NCBI RefSeq assembly: GCF_000226315.1
Contig: NC_016026.1
Location: 1,240,001 to 1,304,000, forward strand
Length of the DNA stretch: 64,000 bases
Origin: Micavibrio aeruginosavorus ARL-13
GTDB taxonomy: Bacteria; Pseudomonadota; Alphaproteobacteria; Micavibrionales; Micavibrionaceae
Direction of reading: 5' to 3'
Position numbers and translations under genes: made by a program
Shown: piece by piece, positions 8,010-17,010 of the stretch
Layout of the letters: each line of letters begins with the position of its first letter
Numbering within the stretch: the stretch's first letter is position 1
Notes under the pieces: generated by a model
Seen by the model: only the letters and a program-made list of their open reading frames with translations
Databases searched by the model: none
What the model was told of the DNA's origin: nothing

Positions 8010-8781
8010 ACCTATTCTTGCGGCGTTATTGCTGCTTTCGACCACGCCCGCTTTCGCGCAAGACCCCCATGCCGGGCATGTTATGACCGCGCCAGTTCCG
8101 GCGGAGGATTCGTCTTCGGATTCCAAGGAAGCCATGACCGGTGGAGGTCACGGTCACAATCAGCTGTTTCATGCCTTTCGTTTGGAAACCGATTATGGCG
8201 CGGGTACGGAAGGCCCGGTCGCCAGTTGGGGTTTCGACGGATGGATTGGAGGCGATTACAACAAGCTTGCTTTGAAAATCGAGGGCGAACATGGTGAAGG
8301 GAAACTAGAGCAGGCTGAATTTTGGGCGTTGTATAGCCGCAACGTCGCCCCGTTTTGGGATTTGCAGGCGGGTATAAGGCATGACACGCAGCCGCAATCA
8401 ACAACGTATTTCGTTTTCGGTACGGAAGGTCTTGCCCCGTATTTCTTTGAAACCGAGGCTCATTTGTTTTTAAGCGAGGATGGCGATTTAAGCGCGCGCA
8501 TAAGCCAAGAAAACGACTTCCTGATTACGCAACGCTTGATTTTGCAGCCCTATGCGGAAATTGAATTATCCGCACAGGATATACCGGAAAAATCTATCGG
8601 CGCAGGATTGACACACGGTGAAATCGGTTTGCAGACGCGCTATGAAATCACCCGCAAATTCGCGCCTTATGTCGATTTCCGTTATGAGCGCAAATTCGGG
8701 GAAACCTCATCCATTGCCAAAGATGAGGGCGAAGATAATGACGATTTTATTGCCGCCGTTGGCTTGCGGCTCATGTTTTAG
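7999..8781 (+). CDS. copB: Copper resistance protein CopB (outer membrane)
   Basis: This CopB/PcoB-family outer-membrane protein is thought to act with CopA in copper efflux or sequestration. A signal peptide (MHTKPILAALLLLSTTPAFA) is followed by a short His/Met-rich stretch and then alternating beta-strand sequence of a small barrel, ending in a C-terminal aromatic residue (GLRLMF), as outer-membrane proteins do. The ATG at 7999 has a GGAGG ribosome site seven bases upstream inside the end of copA; the earlier in-frame start at 7957 would precede the signal peptide. The product is 260 residues. Confidence 0.88.
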   Translation: MHTKPILAALLLLSTTPAFAQDPHAGHVMTAPVPAEDSSSDSKEAMTGGGHGHNQLFHAFRLETDYGAGTEGPVASWGFDGWIGGDYNKLALKIEGEHGEGKLEQAEFWALYSRNVAPFWDLQAGIRHDTQPQSTTYFVFGTEGLAPYFFETEAHLFLSEDGDLSARISQENDFLITQRLILQPYAEIELSAQDIPEKSIGAGLTHGEIGLQTRYEITRKFAPYVDFRYERKFGETSSIAKDEGEDNDDFIAAVGLRLMF

Positions 8782-8792
8782 GATATAACGCC

Positions 8793-9416
8793 ATGACAAT
8801 TGAAATCATACCAAACTGGCACCCGATACTGGTGCATTTCACAATCGCCCTTTTAAGCGTTTCTGTTGTTCTTTTTCTGGCGGAATCGTTCGTCAGAAAA
8901 TGGAAGCTGCATATTCAGCTTGTCACCGTTGCGCGCTGGAATCTCTGGCTAGGTTCTCTGGCCGCTATCGCCACCGTTATTGCCGGGTTTGACGCTTTCA
9001 ATTCCGTTGCCCACGGCAGCGAGGCGCAGCACTTGGCAATGCTCGATCACCGCAACTGGGCTTTAAGCACCGCTGCCCTGTTTATTGTTTTAGCTATCTG
9101 GTCGTTATCGTCCTCCCTTCGTGGCAAAGCAGATTTCAGGAGATCCAAAAATCTTGTTTTCGTTTCTCTTATGGCGGTGGCCGGATTGATGCTGACAGCC
9201 ACCGGCTATAAAGGCGCGGAGCTTGTTTATCGTCACGGCCTTGGCGTTATTCCCATGCAAGTCGGAATGACAGCCGGACACAATCATAGTGATGGCGGTG
9301 CAGAACAAGGCGAAGGCGAAGGCCACGACATGAAAATGGATATGAGCATGGAAGGCGGGGAGCATGATGAAGGCTCCGAAAGTAGCCATGAAGATACCGG
9401 CGATCACCAACATTAA
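8793..9416 (+). CDS. DUF2231-type membrane protein with a His/Met-rich tail
   Basis: The N-terminus (IPNWHPILVHFTIALLSVSV) carries the HPxxVHF motif of the DUF2231 family. Four hydrophobic segments lie roughly at residues 10-30, 50-70, 90-108 and 124-142, followed by a His/Met/Glu-rich tail (HDMKMDMSMEGGEHDEG) likely to bind copper. It sits 11 bases after copB within the copper operon. DUF2231 proteins are often found with metal or haem proteins; the molecular role is unknown, and copper handling at the inner membrane is inferred from tail and context. Confidence 0.75.
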   Translation: MTIEIIPNWHPILVHFTIALLSVSVVLFLAESFVRKWKLHIQLVTVARWNLWLGSLAAIATVIAGFDAFNSVAHGSEAQHLAMLDHRNWALSTAALFIVLAIWSLSSSLRGKADFRRSKNLVFVSLMAVAGLMLTATGYKGAELVYRHGLGVIPMQVGMTAGHNHSDGGAEQGEGEGHDMKMDMSMEGGEHDEGSESSHEDTGDHQH

Positions 9417-9440
9417 CTTAAACCCTAAAGGAGAAAACCT

Positions 9441-9866
9441 ATGAAAACTTTTGTACTGGCTTTGATACTGACTTTGTTTGCACTCCCGGCCTTTGCCGCC
9501 GATCACCAACACGGCGATAGCTGGCTCAAACCTGTAGAGGCAAAATATGTTTGCATGATGAACAACAAAGCTTTCGACAAGCCGCAAATGGCCGTCGAGG
9601 TGGAGGGCAAAACTTATTACGGCTGCTGTCCGATGTGCAAAGATATTTTACAAAAAGACGCCTCCAAACGATCCGCAAAAGACCCTGTTAGCGGCAATGC
9701 CGTTGACAAATCCAGCGCGATAATCGGCACTGACGCGCATGGTATGGTCTATTACTTCGAGAATGAAGAAAACTTTCACAAATACGCCAGCGGCCCCATG
9801 CCTGAAATGAATCCCGAGCATATGGATGGTATGGATATGAAGGGCATGAAAGGGCATAACCAATAA
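9441..9866 (+). CDS. Secreted TRASH/YHS-type metal-binding protein
   Basis: The 141-residue protein has a signal peptide (MKTFVLALILTLFALPAFA) and a Cys-rich module (CMMNNKAFDKPQ, then YYGCCPMCKDIL) of TRASH/YHS type. A second half contains DPVSGNAVDKSSAIIGTD and a C-terminal Met/His tail (MDGMDMKGMKGH). It probably binds copper in the periplasm and may pass it to the exporter or the oxidase. A strong ribosome site (AAAGGAG) precedes the ATG. It is the fifth gene of the rightward copper operon. Confidence 0.75.
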   Translation: MKTFVLALILTLFALPAFAADHQHGDSWLKPVEAKYVCMMNNKAFDKPQMAVEVEGKTYYGCCPMCKDILQKDASKRSAKDPVSGNAVDKSSAIIGTDAHGMVYYFENEENFHKYASGPMPEMNPEHMDGMDMKGMKGHNQ

Positions 9867-9882
9867 GACGTATATCAAAGCG

Positions 9883-10005
9883 GTGATTGCCGCTATCGTT
9901 GTTGCCGGGACGGGATTTCCTGCCCCGGCACAAGCCCGGCCCTTACCTGACCGGGTGCAGGAAATTGAACAAATAAAAGCTATGCTGGAAAAAAGGAAAC
10001 AATAA
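9883..10005 (+). CDS. Tiny secreted peptide before the Cu+ ATPase
   Basis: A 40-codon frame starts at GTG 9883 and encodes a hydrophobic, signal-like N-terminus ([18 protein letters not shown]) followed by the charged tail [20 protein letters not shown]. Its TAA overlaps the ATG of the ATPase gene (TAATG), as in translationally coupled genes. The frame stays open upstream to 9850 but has no ATG there; an ATA at 9856 occupies the place an ATG might once have had. I do not recognise a family. The signal-like start and the coupling are the reasons to call it a gene. Confidence 0.4.
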   Translation: MIAAIVVAGTGFPAPAQARPLPDRVQEIEQIKAMLEKRKQ

Positions 10006-12362
10006 TGAAAAGCCACACTCACGCAGACACGAAAGAAAAAACCCATTCCTGCTGCGCGAGTCATGCGGGCAATGAAAACAAAAACAATATGGCGACAGAC
10101 CCGGTTTGTGGCATGAATGTTGACCCAGAAACAGCGAAATATAAAAACACCTATAAAGAGCAGAAATACTATTTCTGTGCGGAAAACTGCCTGAAGAAAT
10201 TCAAGGCCGACCCGGAAAAATATCTTGCGCCAAAACTGGAAGAACCCGCCGTGCAGGGCGCAATTTATATATGTCCGATGCACCCGCAAATCCGGCAGCA
10301 AGGACCGGGTACTTGCCCGATATGCGGCATGGCATTGGAGCCAGAAGTGATAACCGGTGACGAAGGCCCGAATGAAGAATTGTGCGATATGACGCGGCGA
10401 TTCTGGATCGGGCTTGTTTTAACGCTGCCCGTTTTTGCGCTAGAAATGGGCGCGCATCTTTTCAATTTGCATCTTGTCGGCCAGCCGCTTTCTAACTGGC
10501 TGCAAATGCTGCTGGCGACTCCGGTTGTGCTATGGGCCGGGTGGCCGTTCTTCACACGCGGATGGGCGTCCCTTAAAACCCGCAATCTCAATATGTTTAC
10601 CCTGATTGCGATAGGCACAGGCGCGGCATGGCTTTACAGCATGGTGGCAACCCTCGCACCCGGCATTTTTCCGCCCGCCTTCCGGCAAGCCGGTGGCGCG
10701 GTGGCGATTTATTTCGAGGCGGCGGCAGTGATTACGGTGCTGGTTCTGTTAGGGCAAGTGCTTGAATTGCGGGCACGGGAAAAGACAGGCGGTGCCATTC
10801 GTGCGCTTCTTGATCTCGCGCCTAAAACGGCGCGACGGGTCGGCGAACACGGCGACGAGGATATTTCCTTGGAGCATGTGGCGCAGGGCGATTTATTGCG
10901 CGTTCGCCCCGGCGAAAAAGTGCCGCTTGATGGCACGGTGATGGAAGGCCGCAGCGCAGTGGACGAGTCGATGGTCACAGGCGAATCCATGCCGGTGATG
11001 AAAGAGGCCGCCGCAAAAGTGATCGGCGGCACCATGAATCAGACTGGCACTTTCATCATGCGGGCCGATAAAATCGGCAAGGACACCATGCTGTCGCGAA
11101 TTGTGAATATGGTGGCCGAAGCGCAGCGCAGCCGCGCGCCTATTCAGCGCATGGCCGATATGGTAGCGGGCTGGTTCGTACCAGTTGTCATTCTGGTTGC
11201 CATTATAAGTTTCGGCATATGGGCATTTTTCGGCCCGGCTCCGGCCTTTGCTTATGCGCTGGTCGCAGCAGTGTCCGTTTTAATTATCGCTTGTCCGTGC
11301 GCCCTTGGTCTTGCCACGCCGATGTCGATTATGGTCGGTGTCGGGCGCGGCGCGCAGGCCGGGGTTCTGATTAAGAATGCCGAGTCTTTAGAACGTATGG
11401 AAAAGATTGATACGCTTGTTATTGACAAGACTGGCACTCTGACCGAAGGCAAGCCAAAAGTCACGGCGATTGTCGCGGAGGCTGGTTTTGATGAAACCGG
11501 GCTTTTAGCCTTTGCCGCCACGTTGGAAACGGGCAGTGAGCATCCTTTAGCTCATGCCATCGTTGAAGCGGCAAAAGAAAAAGGCTTAACCTTGCCGCAA
11601 ATCAGCGATTTTGATTCTCCCACCGGAAAGGGTGTTGTCGGCCAGATTGAAGGTCAGCTGGTTGCACTCGGTAACGTCAAGCTGATGGATGATTTAAAAA
11701 TCGATGTGGCGGGTCTGTCAAGCCGTGCGGATGAATTGCGCAGCAACGGCGCGACGGTCATTTTCATGGCCGTGGGCGGCAAGGCGGCGGGGCTTCTGGC
11801 GATTGCCGACCCGATCAAGGCAACAACGCATGAAGCGATACAGGCTTTGCAAAAATCCGGCCTGCGCGTTGTTATGCTGACCGGCGATAACAAAGTCACG
11901 GCACAGGCCGTAGCGCGCCAGCTTGGCATTGCGGAAGTCGAGGCAGAAGTTTTGCCGGAAGATAAAAGCCGGATTGTCAAAAAATTGCAGGCAGAAGGCC
12001 GGGTGGTGGCAATGGCGGGTGACGGAACAAACGATGCCCCTGCACTGGCTGCTGCCGATGTGGGTATAGCGATGGGAACGGGGACGGATGTAGCAATGGA
12101 AAGTGCGGGTGTAACCCTGCTCAAAGGCGATTTAAACGGCATTGTGAAAGCTCGCCGCCTGTCCGTCGCTGTTATGCGGAATATCCGGCAAAACCTGTTT
12201 TTTGCCTTCATATACAACATGGCGGGCGTTCCTATTGCTGCGGGAATCCTCTATCCCACGTTCGGAATCCTGTTAAGCCCAGTCATGGCAGCAGCGGCAA
12301 TGGCTTTAAGTTCGGTGTCCGTTGTGGCGAATGCCCTGCGGTTAAAGGCGCAGCGTTTGTGA
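10005..12362 (+). CDS. Cu+-exporting P1B-type ATPase
   Basis: This inner-membrane pump would drive Cu(I) from the cytoplasm to the periplasm. The N-terminus has a YHS-type Cys domain (about residues 29-75, [15 protein letters not shown]) and a heavy-metal-binding module (about 86-112, [20 protein letters not shown]) instead of the usual CxxC HMA domain. Core motifs are TGES, the transmembrane metal site CPC (C430), phosphorylation motif DKTGTLT (D474), EHPLA and [10 protein letters not shown]. The membrane motifs YNMAG and MALSSVS match the Cu+ (P1B-1) subgroup. It is 785 residues long and closes the copper operon. No copper-responsive regulator gene is visible nearby. Confidence 0.93.
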   Translation: MKSHTHADTKEKTHSCCASHAGNENKNNMATDPVCGMNVDPETAKYKNTYKEQKYYFCAENCLKKFKADPEKYLAPKLEEPAVQGAIYICPMHPQIRQQGPGTCPICGMALEPEVITGDEGPNEELCDMTRRFWIGLVLTLPVFALEMGAHLFNLHLVGQPLSNWLQMLLATPVVLWAGWPFFTRGWASLKTRNLNMFTLIAIGTGAAWLYSMVATLAPGIFPPAFRQAGGAVAIYFEAAAVITVLVLLGQVLELRAREKTGGAIRALLDLAPKTARRVGEHGDEDISLEHVAQGDLLRVRPGEKVPLDGTVMEGRSAVDESMVTGESMPVMKEAAAKVIGGTMNQTGTFIMRADKIGKDTMLSRIVNMVAEAQRSRAPIQRMADMVAGWFVPVVILVAIISFGIWAFFGPAPAFAYALVAAVSVLIIACPCALGLATPMSIMVGVGRGAQAGVLIKNAESLERMEKIDTLVIDKTGTLTEGKPKVTAIVAEAGFDETGLLAFAATLETGSEHPLAHAIVEAAKEKGLTLPQISDFDSPTGKGVVGQIEGQLVALGNVKLMDDLKIDVAGLSSRADELRSNGATVIFMAVGGKAAGLLAIADPIKATTHEAIQALQKSGLRVVMLTGDNKVTAQAVARQLGIAEVEAEVLPEDKSRIVKKLQAEGRVVAMAGDGTNDAPALAAADVGIAMGTGTDVAMESAGVTLLKGDLNGIVKARRLSVAVMRNIRQNLFFAFIYNMAGVPIAAGILYPTFGILLSPVMAAAAMALSSVSVVANALRLKAQRL

Positions 12363-12412
12363 GAAGGGGGGCAGGGACGGTAAAACCGGAGGCTTTGGTT
12401 CCATCGAAGTAA

Positions 12413-12502
12413 TGGCGGAGGGGGTGGGATTCGAACCCACGGAGGGCGTGAACCCTCGATAGTTTTCAAGACTATTGCCTTAAACCACTCGGCCACCCCT
12501 CC
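12413..12502 (-). tRNA. tRNA-Ser(UGA), intact
   Basis: The 90-base leftward gene folds as a class II tRNA: acceptor stem GGAGGGG paired with CCCCTCC and an encoded GCCA end, anticodon arm ATAGT-CTTGAAA-ACTAT with anticodon TGA, a long variable arm (GAGGGTTCACGCCCTC) and a GGTTCGAATCC T-arm. Stems pair across the whole gene, so it is not a hybrid made by recombination. It lies between the Cu+ ATPase and the integrase, inside the inferred element, and has its own promoter. Confidence 0.95.
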
Positions 12503-12558
12503 GTTCGGGAATATCTATTTTGAATCTGCGTCAAAATGCTGAGTAGTTATAGCCATTT

Positions 12559-12587
12559 CTTATAATCAGGAAAGTTTATCTTTTCAA
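12559..12587 (-). promoter_or_regulatory. Promoter of tRNA-Ser(UGA)
   Basis: On the leftward strand TTGAAA (12587-12582) and TATAAG (12564-12559) are separated by exactly 17 bases, a near-consensus sigma-70 promoter. Initiation would fall near 12552, about 50 bases upstream of the mature tRNA 5' end, just beyond the integrase stop codon. Confidence 0.6.
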
Positions 12588-12591
12588 GCCG

Positions 12592-13920
12592 TTATAGCTG
12601 GTTATCTTCATTTTTCTGAGCCTTTCGGGGCTTCCTTTTCGGCTTCCTGACGTTGATGGCCGAGGCATCCAGCGTGTTTTTCAGGTGGGCGGCGTAGAAT
12701 TGCTCGATCATTTCCACGGATGTCCGGCAATTTTTGGCGATCTGGTATATATCAGCGCCTTCCATCAGCCGGAGGCAGATATAGGTATGGCGCAGGCTAT
12801 AGGACGTTCTGACATTCCCATCCCGGTCATATTTCAGGTTCAGTTCATCCAGAATCTTGTTCATGGTGTCACGGGGTGTTTTGCCAAAGATTTTATCTGT
12901 CGGCTTGCCGCCGTGCCGTTTCTGCATCCGCTGAAAGGGCAGGATAGCCCCTGACATAGATTTACAGTAACCAACGCCGCGTTTGCCGCGTACTTCGATT
13001 TCAAGAAGGCGTTCGCCTGAATCTTGGTCTGTCACGATCGTGACATCCCTATACTCAAGCCGTCCGGCTTCGTCCGGCCTTAAACCTGTATTCGCCATGA
13101 ACAGGACGTAGTCGTGTAAATCCTCCCATACCGTCCTGTAACGCTCACGCGAAGGGTTCTTCGCTCGCTCGCGTGTGGCTTCATACAGCATTTTGTATTC
13201 TTCGGGGGAGAACCAAGCCCTGTGTTTGACTTTGCCAGAGGTTTTATAGGGTGCGGATATATCCGGCACGGCATCAATCCAACCATAGCGATGCGCGGTT
13301 TTTAAAACCAAGCGCATGGTTACGGTTTCATGGTGCAGGGTGCTGCGGGAGGGTATGCGTCCCTTATACCCGTTTGTGTTCCTTGCCACCCTGTATTCCT
13401 GCATCAATCCGGCGTTAATTTGCTTTACGGGCATTTCCCCAAAGAAGGGGATCAGGTGAACATTGATACGCATTGCATGGCCTTGCGCCCATGCTTCGTT
13501 GCGTTCGCCTTGGGTAATGATGTTGTATTCGGCAATGAATTTCTCCGCCGCCTCCGCAAAGGTCGGGCCGCTGGCCGCCTGTTTCTTTTGGCGCGGGGTA
13601 TAGGGGCGAGGGGCTTGAGAAGCATAAGGTGAATGGGTCACATTATTATAATGCGCGGGTTCTTCCATTCTGTGCTGAGGGGCTGCTTTATACAGCAAGT
13701 TTTGGGTGAGGCCGCTTTCCTGAAAGCGCCTGGAATCGACATAGACGGTCATGTACCACTCCCGAGCATAATCCATCGCCATGGCGAGGCTTTCATGCTT
13801 GGTGGATTTGCGGTGGTTGCGTCCGCTCATGTAGGTGGAGCATTGCCAATAGCGGCTGCCGCCACGTCTATAGACATGGACTTTGCCGTCCATCAAAGAA
13901 TGGGTTTCTTCGACCATCAA
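12592..13920 (-). CDS. Tyrosine-type site-specific integrase
   Basis: This tyrosine recombinase probably inserts and excises the element at tRNA-Ser. The 442-residue protein has an N-terminal arm and core-binding region up to about residue 220, followed by the catalytic domain: R281 in TGLRPDEAG, the HxxR box LRHTYICLRL (H378) and the nucleophile Y near 408 in IEQFYAAHLKN. All of these catalytic residues are present. Its start lies about 115 bases from the split tRNA-Ser, the usual position of an integrase beside its attachment site. It reads away from the chromosome into the element. Confidence 0.92.
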   Translation of the reverse strand: MMVEETHSLMDGKVHVYRRGGSRYWQCSTYMSGRNHRKSTKHESLAMAMDYAREWYMTVYVDSRRFQESGLTQNLLYKAAPQHRMEEPAHYNNVTHSPYASQAPRPYTPRQKKQAASGPTFAEAAEKFIAEYNIITQGERNEAWAQGHAMRINVHLIPFFGEMPVKQINAGLMQEYRVARNTNGYKGRIPSRSTLHHETVTMRLVLKTAHRYGWIDAVPDISAPYKTSGKVKHRAWFSPEEYKMLYEATRERAKNPSRERYRTVWEDLHDYVLFMANTGLRPDEAGRLEYRDVTIVTDQDSGERLLEIEVRGKRGVGYCKSMSGAILPFQRMQKRHGGKPTDKIFGKTPRDTMNKILDELNLKYDRDGNVRTSYSLRHTYICLRLMEGADIYQIAKNCRTSVEMIEQFYAAHLKNTLDASAINVRKPKRKPRKAQKNEDNQL

Positions 13921-14034
13921 GCGCCCCCTTTCTGTGTCAGAAAGTGTGTAACACTTGTGTAAGTATAAACCGGAAAGGTTAAGATTGTTAAGTAATTGAT
14001 TTTAAATAGAAAATGGAGGTAAAAATAGGGTCGA

Positions 14035-14078
14035 TTGGTTTTCAAGACCAGAGCCTTAAACCACTCGACCACCTCTCC
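14035..14078 (-). other. 5' half of a split tRNA-Ser(UGA): attachment-site junction
   Basis: Leftward from 14078 the sequence reads as a serine tRNA 5' half (GGAGAGGTGGTCGAGTGG, then the D-arm and anticodon arm TGGT-CTTGAAA-ACCA). tRNA similarity then stops, with no variable arm, T-arm or CCTCTCC acceptor strand. It shares TTTAAGGC and GTCTTGAAAAC with the intact gene at 12413-12502 but differs in both the acceptor and anticodon stems. It therefore looks like the chromosomal half of a disrupted gene, with the crossover at the anticodon loop. The missing 3' half would be expected at the far end of the element, outside the window. Confidence 0.75.
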
Positions 14079-14193
14079 GTGACCATCATTCGACTGTGGT
14101 TTGATTGCAGGCATATTTAAGGTTTTGGATAAGCCCTGTCCAGCCCCCAATCGCGCTTGGTCAACAGGGAAGGGGGGTGGTAGCCTTTGATCC

Positions 14194-14970
14194 ATGACAT
14201 TCTGGCTTTCAAAAATACTGTGGGCGGTGATCAGCCCGGTGAATATGGCCGCCATCTTGCTGGCGCTTGGGGTCGGGCTGGGGCCGTTTTTCCGGCGAGT
14301 TGGGTATGGGCTCTGCGCCTGTGCGCTGGCCATTATTGTGGTTTTCGGGGTTTTGCCGACGGGCACCAATCTGGTCGCGTGGCTGGAGCGTCAGGTGCCG
14401 GCACCGGCCAGCCTGCCCGATGATATTACGGGCATTTTGGTGTTGGGCGGTATGTTTGAAACGCGCCTGTATAATGAAGTGTCCGGGCCGCAATTGAATG
14501 AGAATGTGGATCGCGCGCTCAAGGCTATGGAAATTGGCCTGAAATATCCAAACGCCAAAATCGTCTTCAGCGGCGGAACCGGGTTTTTGACTGACAATGC
14601 CCGGACCGAGGATATGGATATTGCCGATTTTCTGGCGCGGCAGGGGTACCCGCTGGACAATGTGGTTTTTGAAAATCGCTCACGCAATACTTATGAAAAT
14701 ATTTTGGACAGCAAAGAGCTGATCCAACCGGGCGTTGGGGAGCGATGGATCTTGATCACATCGGCCTTTCACATGCCGCGCGCCATGGCGGTGATTGATG
14801 AACTGGGCTGGGGCACGGTCATTATTCCGGTGCCGGTTGATTACCGCACCAACGGGCAATATCGCGTCGCACCACGGCGGCTGGATGTTCTGGGCGAACT
14901 TTATCGCTCCACGATTGCTATAAAAGAAATCATAGGATTAAATGCGTATAGATTCTTGGGGAGAGCATAA
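14194..14970 (+). CDS. YdcF/ElyC-family (DUF218) membrane protein
   Basis: Two N-terminal membrane segments (about residues 10-30 and 36-56) precede a DUF218 domain with GILVLGGMFETR, KIVFSGGTGFL, ENRSRNTYEN and LITSAFHMPRAMAV, all typical of the YdcF/SanA/ElyC family. ElyC-type members affect peptidoglycan or envelope carbohydrate metabolism; the exact reaction is unknown. It is the first intact chromosomal gene right of the element and is followed by three peptidoglycan genes on the same strand, consistent with an envelope role. Confidence 0.82.
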   Translation: MTFWLSKILWAVISPVNMAAILLALGVGLGPFFRRVGYGLCACALAIIVVFGVLPTGTNLVAWLERQVPAPASLPDDITGILVLGGMFETRLYNEVSGPQLNENVDRALKAMEIGLKYPNAKIVFSGGTGFLTDNARTEDMDIADFLARQGYPLDNVVFENRSRNTYENILDSKELIQPGVGERWILITSAFHMPRAMAVIDELGWGTVIIPVPVDYRTNGQYRVAPRRLDVLGELYRSTIAIKEIIGLNAYRFLGRA

Positions 14971-14977
14971 ACCAATC

Positions 14978-15970
14978 ATGCGCAAAATTTTATCGTATTT
15001 CGCTTTGTCTTTGTCACTGTCCGGCATGTTCGCGGGCAGCGCGTTGGCGCAGGGGGGGAGTTTTCCCGACTGGCTGCGCAATTTTAAAAGCGAGGCCGCG
15101 CGCGAAGGCGTGTCACAACAAACGATTGATGCGGCCCTGAATGGCATCAGCCCGATCCAGCGTGTCATCGATCTGGACCGTAAACAGCCGGAAAGCAAAA
15201 TCGGTTTTGCCAAATACAAATCCAACGTTATTACGCAGGGCCGCATTGACGAGGGCCGCAGCCTGTTGCGCCAGCATTGGAACGATTTGAAACGCATCGA
15301 AAGCCAATATGGCGTCCCGCCGCAATATGTGGTCGCGCTGTGGGGCATGGAAACCAGCTACGGTAAAAATACTGGCGGGTTTGATGTTGTTGATGCGCTG
15401 GCCACATTGGCATGGGAAGGGCGCCGGGCCGAGTTTTTCAAGAAAGAATTGCTGGACGCGCTGAAAATCATTGATCAGGGCCACACCAGTGCCGACAACA
15501 TGCGCGGGTCATGGGCTGGCGCGATGGGCCAGTGCCAGTTTATGCCGTCCAGCTTCCGCAACTTCGCGGTCGATTATAATGGTGACGGGCGCAAGGATAT
15601 TTGGGGCACGCGCGCGGATGTGTTCGCATCTGCTGCCAACTACCTGTCGAAAAGCGGGTGGAAACATGATGAACGCTGGGGCCGTAAAGTCTCCGCGCCC
15701 GCCGGACTGCCAAAGGGTTTGGAAACACGCAAAACCATTTCCGAATGGGCAAAATTGGGCGTGAAACAGGTTGATGGTTCACCGTTGCCGAAATCCGATA
15801 CCATGATGGCCTCGCTGGTTGTACCAGAAGGTGGAAATGGTGAAGCCTATCTGGCGTACGACAATTACCGCGTGATAATGAAATGGAACCGTTCGATTTA
15901 TTTCGCAACGTCCGTGGGCCTTCTGGCTGATCTGATCGCCAAGGGCGCGCCGACGCCTCTCAATCAATAA
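14978..15970 (+). CDS. Lytic murein transglycosylase (MltB-like)
   Basis: This enzyme would cleave peptidoglycan glycan strands with formation of 1,6-anhydro ends. The start at 14978 gives a signal peptide (MRKILSYFALSLSLSGMFAG) and has a GGGGAGAG ribosome site about 12 bases upstream; the earlier start at 14942 overlaps the preceding gene. The catalytic region shows ALWGMETSYGKNTGGF with the expected glutamate, then GSWAGAMGQCQFMPSSF and DYNGDGRKDIWGTRADVFAS, the signatures of the MltB/SLT_2 family. It has 330 residues. No C-terminal peptidoglycan-binding domain is evident. Confidence 0.9.
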   Translation: MRKILSYFALSLSLSGMFAGSALAQGGSFPDWLRNFKSEAAREGVSQQTIDAALNGISPIQRVIDLDRKQPESKIGFAKYKSNVITQGRIDEGRSLLRQHWNDLKRIESQYGVPPQYVVALWGMETSYGKNTGGFDVVDALATLAWEGRRAEFFKKELLDALKIIDQGHTSADNMRGSWAGAMGQCQFMPSSFRNFAVDYNGDGRKDIWGTRADVFASAANYLSKSGWKHDERWGRKVSAPAGLPKGLETRKTISEWAKLGVKQVDGSPLPKSDTMMASLVVPEGGNGEAYLAYDNYRVIMKWNRSIYFATSVGLLADLIAKGAPTPLNQ

Positions 15971-15999
15971 TCATCGAAAGTCAAAAGAGTCCGAGGTTC

Positions 16000-17010
16000 A
16001 TGAAAAAGTTTTTCCTGCTTGCCGTTGCATCATTGCTCCTGTCCGCCTGTACCGAAATGGAATACGCGTCGCACCTGACGAAGCAGGCGATGGGGCCGGA
16101 TGGACAATACGCATCAAACAGCGGCGGCAGCATCGGCCAAACCAAACTGCCCGATGGAAAAACGCATGAAGGTCTGTATAAGGTCGGCAAGCCTTATAAG
16201 ATCGAAGGGCAATGGTATTACCCCAAAGAAACCTACAGCCATGTGGAAACCGGTATTGCGTCCTGGTACGGCCCCGGTTTTGACGGCAAACGGACGGCCA
16301 GTGGCGAAATTTTCAACAGTGATGAATTAACCGCCGCCCACCGCACCTTGCAAATGCCTTCACTGGTTCGTGTCACCAACCTTGATAACGGCAAATCCGT
16401 TATCGTGCGTGTGAATGACCGTGGCCCGTATAAACGCGGTCGTGTCATCGACCTGTCCAAACGGGCTGCTGACTTGCTGGGCTTCCGCAATTTGGGAACA
16501 GCCAAGGTGAAAATTGAATTGTTGCCCGAGGAAAGCCTGGTGGCCGCCAACATGGCGAAGCAGGGGCAAAGCACCAAGGGGATCGAAATGGCCGCGAATA
16601 ACGGCAAACTTTCGGCCCCGACGGCACAGCGCGGCAGCGTTCAGACAGCGTCCCTCAACAACGACACATCCATCGTTGGCCGTCCGGCCAGTGTTGAAAG
16701 CGAAGTTTTACCGCCGGGCCACACCGATGCCACGGGCCGTTATCTGCCTGACCCGATCGTGACCCAAATGCCGGTGACCCGCACCGGAATTTATGTTCAG
16801 GCCGGGGCTTTCACTGTGCGTGAAAATGCCGAAAACCTGAAAAACACCCTCGGGTCGCTGGGCTCTGTTTCTGTCCATACGGCGCAGGTGAAGGGCCAGC
16901 AATTCTACCGCGTTCGGATTGGCCCTGTGGCTGATGTGACGGCGGCGGACAAAATGCTGAACACCGTGGTTGGCATGGGGCATAACAATGCCCTGATCGT
17001 GGTGGACTAA
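16000..17010 (+). CDS. rlpA: RlpA-family septal lytic transglycosylase lipoprotein
   Basis: A lipoprotein signal with lipobox LSAC (MKKFFLLAVASLLLSAC) places it in the outer membrane. The double-psi beta-barrel domain (about residues 82-170) contains GIASWYGPGFDGKRTASGE and VRVNDRGPYKRGRVIDLS, which carry the catalytic residues of RlpA. A C-terminal SPOR domain (about 263-335, GIYVQAGAFTVRENAENL) would bind denuded glycan at the division septum. It is 336 residues long, 29 bases after the MltB-like gene, so the two may act together on the wall. Confidence 0.92.
   Translation: MKKFFLLAVASLLLSACTEMEYASHLTKQAMGPDGQYASNSGGSIGQTKLPDGKTHEGLYKVGKPYKIEGQWYYPKETYSHVETGIASWYGPGFDGKRTASGEIFNSDELTAAHRTLQMPSLVRVTNLDNGKSVIVRVNDRGPYKRGRVIDLSKRAADLLGFRNLGTAKVKIELLPEESLVAANMAKQGQSTKGIEMAANNGKLSAPTAQRGSVQTASLNNDTSIVGRPASVESEVLPPGHTDATGRYLPDPIVTQMPVTRTGIYVQAGAFTVRENAENLKNTLGSLGSVSVHTAQVKGQQFYRVRIGPVADVTAADKMLNTVVGMGHNNALIVVD

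Larger units (their letters stand above)
1..14047. mobile_element. Integrative mobilizable element carrying copper resistance (left end outside window)
   Basis: This stretch combines a tyrosine recombinase, a MobA/MobL relaxase, an IncQ-like oriT, an AbiE toxin-antitoxin pair and a copper-detoxification operon. Its right edge falls in the anticodon region of a tRNA-Ser gene, whose 5' half survives at 14035-14078 beside core chromosomal genes. No type IV secretion genes are visible, so it is probably mobilized by a helper, although the left end lies outside the window. The right boundary is inferred from the point where tRNA similarity stops; the left boundary is unknown. It is also possible that two elements are nested around the intact tRNA at 12413-12502. 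Confidence 0.7.

Noticed and set aside
12251-12496. Leftward open frame that translates through the intact tRNA-Ser
   Set aside because: It reads tRNA sequence (AEWFKAIVLKT-type peptide), a well-known false protein; the tRNA is the real gene.
13917-14369. Leftward open frame covering the split tRNA-Ser and the start of the YdcF-like gene
   Set aside because: It contains the same tRNA-derived peptide and overlaps a clear gene on the other strand.
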